DNA from: Anaerolineae bacterium
GTDB taxonomy: Bacteria; Chloroflexota; Anaerolineae; B4-G1
Direction: 5' to 3'
Length of the DNA stretch: 11,864 bases
Assembly: GCA_027079895.1 (NCBI GenBank)
Contig: JALWUZ010000689.1
Coordinates: 1-11,864, forward strand
Within the stretch, counting starts at the first letter, position 1, and each line of letters begins with the position of its first letter. The position numbers and the translations under genes were made by a program. This document shows positions 5,796 to 11,864 of the stretch, piece by piece. The notes below the pieces were generated by a model. That model saw nothing but the letters and a program-made list of their open reading frames with translations. It was not told the DNA's origin and searched no databases.

Positions 5796-5822
5796 CACCG
5801 GGGCAACAGGTACGGCGACGGA

Positions 5823-7316
5823 CTATCCGGCGAACAACGCCTGGGCCGCCGTCTGGAACCAGGTCACGAAAGGCGCCGGCGCCATCCCGATGACGAACAC
5901 GCCGACCACCGCGACGGTCAGCCCAACGGCCAGGGCCGGCGAGAGGCCGACCCGCTCCTCGGCCTGTGCCGGGGTGAGATACATCGCCCGGATGACCTTC
6001 CAGTAGTAGGCCAGGGAGATGACGCTGTTGACGACGCCGACGGCGGCCAGCCAGAGCAGCCCGGCCTTGATCGCCGCCGCGAAGAGCCACAGTTTGCCGA
6101 CGAAACCCGCCGTCGGGGGGATGCCGCCCAGCGAGAGGAGGCAGATGAGCAGCCCCATAGCGAGCCCCGGCGCACGGGTGCTCAGCCCGGCGTAATCCTC
6201 GATCTCGTCGGAGCCGATGCGGTTGGAGAAGGCGATGACGGCGGCGAAGGCCCCCAGATTGGTCAGCGCGTAGGCGGCCAGGTAGAGCAGCACCGCCATC
6301 GTCCCCTGCGGCGAGGCCGCCACGACGCCAATGAGCATGTAGCCAGCGTGGGCGATGCTCGAATAGGCCAGCATGCGCTTGATGTTGGTCTGCCACAGGG
6401 CCACCAGGTTGCCGACGAGCATCGTGAGGGCGGAGATCGCCATCAACAGGGCCCGCCAGTCCATCCCCAGCAGCACCAACCCCGACGGGGGGAGCGCGGT
6501 CAGCAGGACGCGCAGGATGACGGCGAACCCGCCGATCTTCGGCCCGACGGAGAGGAAAGCCGTGACCGGCGTCGGCGCACCCTCGTAGGCGTCCGGGGCC
6601 CACTGGTGGAACGGGGCCGCCCCGATTTTGAAGGCGAACCCGGCGGCCATCATCACCAGGGCGATCAGCGCGACCGGTCTCAGCGTGGCCTCCATCCCGG
6701 CCAGCCCCGCGCCGGTCAGCAACACCCCGATCTCCTTCAGGTCAACGGAACCGGTCAGCCCGTAGAACCAGGACATCCCGTAGAGCATCATCGCCGAGAC
6801 CGCCGCCCCGTAGAGGAAATACTTGATGGCCGCTTCGGTCGAACGCTCATCGTCCCGCAGGTAGCCGGTGAGGATGTAGGAAGTGATACTGACGAAATCG
6901 AACGCCAGGAAGATCATCACCAGATTGGTCGCCATCCCCAGCAGGCAGATCGCCATCGCGACGAAGAGGAGCATAGCGTAGAACTCCCCCAGGTGCCGGG
7001 TGTGAGCCTGCATGTAAGCGTCGGAGGCGAGGACGACCAACATCATCGCCAGCAGCACGACCATCTTGACCGCCAGGGCGAAGTAATCCAGCGCGAGGAC
7101 GGCCAGGACGCGGCCCTGATTCCCCCACAGCACCAACGCGGCGACCAGGGCGACGGCCAGTCCAATCAGCGCGGCCCAGGGAATCCAGGACTTGTCCTCC
7201 CGGTCCCTGAGCACCGCGTCCGCGCCGAGGATGAACAGCCCCGTCACGAAAAGTACCAATTCAGGCGCGAGAAGCCCCAATGCCTGTCCCAGTGAAGCAG
7301 GTTCTCCGAAGTTCAA
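5823..7316 (-). CDS. nuoN: NADH-quinone oxidoreductase subunit N
   Basis: One of the three antiporter-like, proton-translocating membrane subunits of complex I, 497 residues, mostly membrane helices. The family signature is clear: FKIGAAPFHQWAPDAYEG (229-246) with channel Lys230, Lys260 in the following broken helix, NIKRMLAYSSIAHAGY (311-326), and GGIPPTAGF with Lys408 (397-408). The TM5 carboxylate, Glu in most antiporter-like subunits, is Asp140 here (AFDFVSITSY). I chose the TTG start at 7316 because GGGAGG lies 7 nt before it and no ATG occurs until residue 85; the predicted N-terminal helix needs the early residues. It follows nuoM by 21 nt and is the last nuo gene, ending with TAG at 5823. 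Confidence 0.95.
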   Translation of the reverse strand: MNFGEPASLGQALGLLAPELVLFVTGLFILGADAVLRDREDKSWIPWAALIGLAVALVAALVLWGNQGRVLAVLALDYFALAVKMVVLLAMMLVVLASDAYMQAHTRHLGEFYAMLLFVAMAICLLGMATNLVMIFLAFDFVSITSYILTGYLRDDERSTEAAIKYFLYGAAVSAMMLYGMSWFYGLTGSVDLKEIGVLLTGAGLAGMEATLRPVALIALVMMAAGFAFKIGAAPFHQWAPDAYEGAPTPVTAFLSVGPKIGGFAVILRVLLTALPPSGLVLLGMDWRALLMAISALTMLVGNLVALWQTNIKRMLAYSSIAHAGYMLIGVVAASPQGTMAVLLYLAAYALTNLGAFAAVIAFSNRIGSDEIEDYAGLSTRAPGLAMGLLICLLSLGGIPPTAGFVGKLWLFAAAIKAGLLWLAAVGVVNSVISLAYYWKVIRAMYLTPAQAEERVGLSPALAVGLTVAVVGVFVIGMAPAPFVTWFQTAAQALFAG

Positions 7317-7337
7317 CGTTCGTCCTCCCTCTCACAC

Positions 7338-8864
7338 CTACTTGAGCGCGTTCAACAGCGTGGTCGTCGCCGCGTTGAAAGTATCCAGCAGCGGGGCGGG
7401 ATACAGGCCGAGGAAGACCATCGTCAACACCAACGGCCACATCGTCACCTTCTCCCACCAAGTCATATCGGGCAGATGGCCCCAGCGTTCCTTGTCGAGA
7501 GTGCCCAGGAAGACGTACTGGACGATTTTCCACAGAATGTAGGCGGCGGTGAAGACGACCCCCAGCACGCCGATGAAAGCGGCGACGGGGATGAAATTCA
7601 CCGTCCCCCGGAAGACGAAAAACTCGCTCCAGAACCCGGCCAGCCCCGGCAGGCCCAGGGAAGCGAAGCCCGTCACCATCATGATGCCGTAGTAGTAGGG
7701 GACTTGACTGCTCAACCCGCCGAAGACCTTCAACTCGCGGGTGTGGGCCCGTTCGTAGATGACGCCGACGAGGAAAAAGAGGCCGCCGGTGATGATGCCG
7801 TGGGCGAACATCTGGAAGGCAGCCCCGTTGATGGCCGACGCCGCCGCGTTGAAGTTCAGTTTGTCGCCCAGAGTGCCGAGCCCCGCCATCGCCGCCGCCA
7901 GCCCCAGCGTGACGTACCCCATGTGGGCGACCGAGGAGTAGGCAATCAGCCGCTTGAGGTCCCACTGCGCCATGCAGACCATCGCCCCGTAGACGATGCT
8001 CATAATCGCCATAATCGGAATCAGGGGGACATCCACCACGAAATGGCGGAACTGCTCCGGGAACATCGGCATGACGATGCGAATCAGCCCGTAGGCCCCC
8101 AACTTGAGCAGGATACCGGCCAGGATGACGCTACCGGAGGTCGGAGCCTCGGTGTGGGCGTCCGGCAACCAGGTGTGGAACGGGAAAGAGGGTACCTTGA
8201 TGGCGAAGGCGATGAAGAAGGCCCAGAACGCCGCCGTCGCCCAGACGGTCCCGGCGAAAGGCTGCTTGGCGATCGCTTCCAGGATGTCGAAAGTCCCGGT
8301 CTGGAAGTAGACGCCGATGATCGCCAGGAGCATAGCGACGCTGCCGGCCATCGTGTAGAGGAAGAACTTGAGCGCGGCGTACTTCCGATTCTTGCCGCCC
8401 CACACCCCGATGAGCAGGAACATCGGCACCAACTCCACCTCCCAGAAGACGTAGAAGAGCACCATATCCAGGGAGAGGAAGACGCCGAACATGCTCGCTT
8501 CCAGCACCAGGAAGAGGAAGTAGTACTCCTTGACCCGCTTTTCGATCGTGTAGGAGGAGTAGAACAGCGAGAGGGTCGTCAGCAAGGCGGTGAGGAAGAC
8601 CAACGGAGCGCTCAGGCCGTCCACACCCAGCGAGTACCAGATGTTGAAGGCGGGGATCCACTGCGCCCGCTCGACGTACTGCATCGTACCCGCCCCCTTG
8701 CGCACCACTCCGGCCCAGATGAAGATGGCGAGGATGAGCGTAAAGAGGGCGAACGCGGTCCCCACCCGCCGGATGGTCTTCACGTCTTCGCGCGGAACCG
8801 TCAAAATCAGCACTGCCCCCGCCAGCGGGGCGAAGAGTATGAGGCTCAGGATTGGAAAGTCCAT
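7338..8864 (-). CDS. nuoM: NADH-quinone oxidoreductase subunit M
   Basis: The second antiporter-like proton-pumping subunit of complex I, 508 residues, matching the usual NuoM length. Key positions are intact: Glu144 in FWEVELVPMFLLIG, Lys223 and the following PSFPFHTWLPDAHTEAPT (225-242), Lys254 in LLKLGAYG, the WDLKRLIAYSSVAHMGY helix (301-317), His355 in QMFAHGI, and Glu414 in GFWSEFF at the exit channel. The ATG at 8864 has GGGGAG about 9 nt upstream. It lies 18 nt after nuoL in the same transcript. Nothing in it looks unusual. Confidence 0.97.
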   Translation of the reverse strand: MDFPILSLILFAPLAGAVLILTVPREDVKTIRRVGTAFALFTLILAIFIWAGVVRKGAGTMQYVERAQWIPAFNIWYSLGVDGLSAPLVFLTALLTTLSLFYSSYTIEKRVKEYYFLFLVLEASMFGVFLSLDMVLFYVFWEVELVPMFLLIGVWGGKNRKYAALKFFLYTMAGSVAMLLAIIGVYFQTGTFDILEAIAKQPFAGTVWATAAFWAFFIAFAIKVPSFPFHTWLPDAHTEAPTSGSVILAGILLKLGAYGLIRIVMPMFPEQFRHFVVDVPLIPIMAIMSIVYGAMVCMAQWDLKRLIAYSSVAHMGYVTLGLAAAMAGLGTLGDKLNFNAAASAINGAAFQMFAHGIITGGLFFLVGVIYERAHTRELKVFGGLSSQVPYYYGIMMVTGFASLGLPGLAGFWSEFFVFRGTVNFIPVAAFIGVLGVVFTAAYILWKIVQYVFLGTLDKERWGHLPDMTWWEKVTMWPLVLTMVFLGLYPAPLLDTFNAATTTLLNALK

Positions 8865-8882
8865 AGTAGTACGCTCCCCTGT

Positions 8883-11078
8883 TTAGATTTGCAGGATGAA
8901 GAAAGCCACGACCAGCACCAGCACCGTCAGCGAAGCCACCCACAGATAACTCTGCACCTTGCCGTTCTGGATGGGGCGGATGAAGCCCCCCAGGGCCTGC
9001 ACCACCACCCCGACGCCGTTGACAATCCCGTCCACGATGACGGCGTCGAACTCGCTCCACCGCTCGGACAGCCACCGCCCGATGTTGCCCGCCAGATTGA
9101 CCAGGCCGTCCACCACGTAGTGGTCGAAATCGGAGAACGCCTCGGAGAACCAGATGGCGGGGCGCACGAAGATGGCACGGTAGAGTTCGTCGAAGTAGAA
9201 GCGGTGGCGCATAGCCCGGTGCAGCCACCCCAGGCCGACCTTGCTCATCGCCGCCTCGACGCGGTCCGGCTCACCGGCCCGCAGCGGCTTCCAGCCGTAA
9301 ACCAGCCAGCCGAGGAGCAGCCCTCCCAGGCCGAAGAGGGAACCAAGGAACATCGGCATCCAGTCGAAGCCGTGCGCGGCCTCGGCGAGGTGCCCGGCGA
9401 CCCGGACGGCGTGCTCCCCGTTCTCGGCCACCATCGAGCCGACGAAGTGATGGAACCAGTTGGGGATCAAGCCGCCCAGCCCCGGCATGTCCTCCGGGAT
9501 ACCGGCCCACCCCAGCGTGATGGCGAAGGCGGAGAGAATCATCAGCGGCACCGTCATCGAGGGGACGCTCTCCGGGGCATGCCGGGCGGCCTCAGTACGC
9601 GGCTCTCCGGAGAAAGTCAGGCAGAGTTGCCGCGCGGTGTAGAAAGCGGTCAGGCCGGCGGCGATCGCCAGCGTCCAGAAGACGACCTGATTGCCCGTCC
9701 AGGCCTGCGCCAGAATCTCGTCCTTCGACCAGAACCCGGCCGTCAGCAACGGAAAGCCGGAGAGGGCCAGCCCGCCGATGAGGAAGGCCACGAAGGTGCG
9801 CGGCATACGTCTCGCCAGCCCGCCCATCCCCATCATATCGTTGGGATTGAACCAGTGCGCGGCGTCCTCCGCGTGTTCCTCCGCATCGTGCTCGTGATGG
9901 GCGTGATGATGGCCGTGCTCCATCCCGTGAATCACCGAGCCGGAACTGAGGAACAGGAGGGCCTTGAAAAAAGCGTGGGTAATCAGGTGGAACACCCCGG
10001 CGACGAACGCCCCGATGCCCAGCGCGGCAATCATATACCCCAACTGGCTGATGGTGGAGAAGGCCAGCACCCCCTTGATGTCGTCCTGGGCGACGGCGAT
10101 GATCGAGGAGCCGAAGGCGGTCAACGCGCCGATGAAAGCCACGAACGGAATGCCGCCGACGGCCAGCGTGGACGGGTCGGCGACGGAGAAGATGGGGAAG
10201 GCCCGCACCACGAGGAAAACCCCGGCCGAGACCATCGTCGCCGCGTGGATGAGGGCGGAGACCGGCGTCGGGCCCTCCATCGCGTCCGGCAGCCAGACGT
10301 GGAGCGGGAACTGTGCGCTCTTGCCGACCGTCCCGCCGAAGAGCAGGAGGGCGACGACCGTCGCAATGGACACCTGCGTCCCCATCAACTTCATCTCGGC
10401 CAGGCGGGAGAGCGTCTCCGGGCTGAAAATATCCTTGTAAGCGAGAGAGCCGACCACCGCGTAGAGCACCGCCAGCCCCAACATAAAGAACAGGTCGCCG
10501 ATCTTCGTGACGATGAACGCCTTGAGCCCGGCCTCCTTCGGAGTGATCTTGTTGGGGTCCGGGTAAGTCTTCTCGTACCAGAAACCGATGAGCAGGTAGG
10601 AGCACGTCCCCATAATCTCCCAGAAAATGAAGAAGGCCAGCAGGTTGTCGAAGACGATCATCCCCAACATCCCGGTGGCGAACAGGGAGAGGTAGGCGAA
10701 GAAGCGGCTGTAGCGGGGGTCAACCTCGTCGGTGCCGAAGTTCATGTAGCCGACGCTGTAGATGAAAATCATCATGCAGACCAGCGGCACCATGAACAAC
10801 ATCACCGCCGTCGCCGGGTCAACATAAACGCCGAGGCGGAACACTTCCGACCCGGCGGAGAGCCAACGGATGGTCTGGGACTGGAAGGGCAGTGACCCCT
10901 CCGGGAGCGTCACCGCCCGCCAGAAGACAATCTGCGAAAGGACGAAGGCGATCGCGATCGCCCCGATGACCAGCGAGTGGCTCAGTTTCCGGTTGCGGTT
11001 GGTGAACAGGGGAACGGCGACGAAAGCGAGAAAAGGAAACAGCGGAATCAGCCAGGCGAGATTGAGCAGGTTGAACAT
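8883..11078 (-). CDS. nuoL: NADH-quinone oxidoreductase subunit L
   Basis: The distal antiporter-like subunit of the complex I membrane arm, 731 residues against 613 in E. coli. Core residues are present: Glu154 (FWEIMGTCSYLLIG), Lys253 followed by SAQFPLHVWLPDAMEGPTPVS, Lys372 (HAFFKALLFLSSG) and Lys452 (FWSKDEIL). The extra length comes from a His/Glu-rich loop at 384-409 (ten His) between the VIH motif and GMGGL, and from a long C-terminal region that should hold the lateral helix. That region has a repeated motif, FDxxxVDGxVN at 651-661 and 677-687. I chose the ATG at 11078 because GAGG lies 5 nt upstream; a GTG at 11084 would be inside that site. It starts 13 nt after nuoK. Confidence 0.96.
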   Translation of the reverse strand: MFNLLNLAWLIPLFPFLAFVAVPLFTNRNRKLSHSLVIGAIAIAFVLSQIVFWRAVTLPEGSLPFQSQTIRWLSAGSEVFRLGVYVDPATAVMLFMVPLVCMMIFIYSVGYMNFGTDEVDPRYSRFFAYLSLFATGMLGMIVFDNLLAFFIFWEIMGTCSYLLIGFWYEKTYPDPNKITPKEAGLKAFIVTKIGDLFFMLGLAVLYAVVGSLAYKDIFSPETLSRLAEMKLMGTQVSIATVVALLLFGGTVGKSAQFPLHVWLPDAMEGPTPVSALIHAATMVSAGVFLVVRAFPIFSVADPSTLAVGGIPFVAFIGALTAFGSSIIAVAQDDIKGVLAFSTISQLGYMIAALGIGAFVAGVFHLITHAFFKALLFLSSGSVIHGMEHGHHHAHHEHDAEEHAEDAAHWFNPNDMMGMGGLARRMPRTFVAFLIGGLALSGFPLLTAGFWSKDEILAQAWTGNQVVFWTLAIAAGLTAFYTARQLCLTFSGEPRTEAARHAPESVPSMTVPLMILSAFAITLGWAGIPEDMPGLGGLIPNWFHHFVGSMVAENGEHAVRVAGHLAEAAHGFDWMPMFLGSLFGLGGLLLGWLVYGWKPLRAGEPDRVEAAMSKVGLGWLHRAMRHRFYFDELYRAIFVRPAIWFSEAFSDFDHYVVDGLVNLAGNIGRWLSERWSEFDAVIVDGIVNGVGVVVQALGGFIRPIQNGKVQSYLWVASLTVLVLVVAFFILQI

Positions 11079-11091
11079 AGGCACCTCGGTG

Positions 11092-11400
11092 TTAGCCTTT
11101 CAGGAGATCCACGTCTTCCAGAATGACCGTGCGCCGGGCACGCCAGATAGCGATGACCAGAGCCAGCCCCACCGCCGCCTCGGCGGCTGCGACGGCGTAG
11201 ACGAACAGGGCGAACGCCTGCCCGGTGGCTCCCCCCGGCTCCAAATACCGCCAGAAGGCGACCAGGTTGATGTTGACCGCGTTGAGCATCAGTTCGACGC
11301 CCATCAGAATCGCAATCCCGTTGCGGCGTGCCAGGACGCCGTACAGCCCAATGCAGAACAGCACGGCCGCCAGGGTGAGATACCACGAGAGAGGAATCAT
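11092..11400 (-). CDS. nuoK: NADH-quinone oxidoreductase subunit K
   Basis: A small three-helix membrane subunit of complex I (102 residues, the family's usual size), linking the antiporter-like subunits to the quinone end. The two buried glutamates that form its part of the charge chain are present: Glu36 in GVELMLNAVN and Glu74 in AAAEAAVGLAL (E. coli Glu36 and Glu72). The RRNGIAILMG turn after helix 1 is also typical. The ATG at 11400 has GGAG about 8 nt upstream and lies 2 nt past the nuoJ stop, so the two are probably translated together. The charged tail (RARRTVILEDVDLLKG) is ordinary for the family. Confidence 0.97.
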   Translation of the reverse strand: MIPLSWYLTLAAVLFCIGLYGVLARRNGIAILMGVELMLNAVNINLVAFWRYLEPGGATGQAFALFVYAVAAAEAAVGLALVIAIWRARRTVILEDVDLLKG

Positions 11401-11402
11401 CG

Positions 11403-11864
11403 TTACTTCTCCCTTGCCAATGTCACCGCCCCGATGAGGGCGACCAGGAGCAGGACCGAGGCCACCTCGAAGGGCAGCATCAGCCCCAGCGGGTCAACCA
11501 GCGTGGCTCCTAAAATGGTAATGGTGTGCGGCGGCACCGCTCCCGGCGGGGACGAGACCCAATCGTACCCCTGCGCCGTCACAATCAGCACGACGGCCAG
11601 CCCCACCGCGACGACCAGGGCCGCCGCCCACTGACTGTTGGCCGCCGACACGTTCGGATTGGCCAGGTCGCGGGTGAGCATAATGGCGAAGACGATCAGG
11701 ACGGATATGCCCCCCACGTAGATGAACAGTTGCACCGCCGCCAGGAACGGAGCCTCCAACAACACGTACAGCCCGGCCACGCCGAAGAAGGAGAGCACCA
11801 TGAAGAGGGCCGCGTGGAACACGTTGCGCTTCGTCACCACCATCGAGGCCGCCACGACCGTTAT
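11403..11864 (-). CDS. nuoJ: NADH-quinone oxidoreductase subunit J, 5' end outside window
   Basis: A membrane subunit of complex I; 153 residues are visible. The hallmark third helix, AAVQLFIYVGGISVLIVFAIM, which contains the pi-bulge region that moves during the catalytic cycle, follows VTKRNVFHAALFMVLSFFGVAGLYVLLEAPFL. The frame is open to the right edge (ITVVAASMVVTKRN). NuoJ proteins usually have about 15-20 residues before the TKRN turn, so the real start is a few codons beyond the window, and the GTG at 11855 and the ATG at 11843 are probably internal. It overlaps no neighbour; the stop is 2 nt before nuoK. By family custom nuoA-I would lie further right, but that cannot be seen. Confidence 0.93.
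   Translation of the reverse strand: MTVVAASMVVTKRNVFHAALFMVLSFFGVAGLYVLLEAPFLAAVQLFIYVGGISVLIVFAIMLTRDLANPNVSAANSQWAAALVVAVGLAVVLIVTAQGYDWVSSPPGAVPPHTITILGATLVDPLGLMLPFEVASVLLLVALIGAVTLAREK

Noticed and set aside
5607..5798. 63-codon minus-strand frame across the nuoN-atp gap
   Set aside because: It overlaps the promoter and the start of the AtpZ/AtpI gene in another frame, begins with GTG lacking a ribosome site, and resembles no protein.
7476..10895. 1139-codon open frame on the plus strand opposite nuoL and nuoM
   Set aside because: It lies in codon register with two well-conserved genes and its translation is a charged, low-complexity mix rich in Gln, Glu, Asp, His and Arg; codon bias explains it.
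1..11864. tRNA, rRNA, CRISPR arrays, insertion sequences or prophage genes
   Set aside because: No direct-repeat arrays, transposase motifs, terminal repeats or tRNA-like folds were seen by eye; almost all bases are in housekeeping genes.

Overview
The window is GC-rich bacterial DNA packed with genes, almost all on the minus strand. It carries the distal half of a respiratory complex I (nuo) operon and then a membrane-sector (F0) ATP synthase operon. After these come murE and, convergent with it at the left edge, the 3' part of an AAA-ATPase-like/PD-(D/E)XK nuclease-like gene. A J-K-L-M-N proton-pumping complex I, a b-delta fusion and an AAA/PD-(D/E)XK gene would fit a Chloroflexota-type bacterium, perhaps a thermophile. 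That is an impression from gene content, not a demonstrated placement.

Layout, right to left in the direction of transcription. nuoJ (cut by the right edge), nuoK, nuoL, nuoM and nuoN (11864 to 5823) are spaced by 2 to about 20 nt and read as one transcript encoding the membrane arm of NADH:quinone oxidoreductase. A 173-nt gap follows. It holds two inverted repeats and a near-consensus sigma-70 promoter (TTGTCA, 17 nt, TATAAT) that opens a second transcript: an AtpZ/AtpI-family protein, subunit a, subunit c and a b-delta fusion (5649 to 2738). The F1 genes (alpha, gamma, beta, epsilon) do not follow. Instead there is a 50-nt near-perfect hairpin, then murE (2630 to 1050), whose stop codon lies inside another hairpin shared with the convergent gene end.

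How it fits together: complex I pumps protons and the F0 rotor uses them. The c subunit has Glu59 but lacks Na+-ligand side chains, so H+ coupling is expected. MurE is cell-wall synthesis and probably a neighbour rather than a partner.

The most unusual observation is ATP synthase subunit a. At 517 residues it is about twice the usual length and contains two tandem copies of the subunit-a N-terminal/middle region, offset by 210 residues. Only the second copy carries the essential arginine helix (Arg454). A Met at residue 210 sits where an ancestral start would be, so the gene looks like an in-frame fusion of a truncated a gene to a complete one. The b subunit is also fused to only the C-terminal domain of delta, without the alpha-binding N-terminal domain. 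Together with the missing F1 genes, this suggests a structurally unusual ATP synthase.
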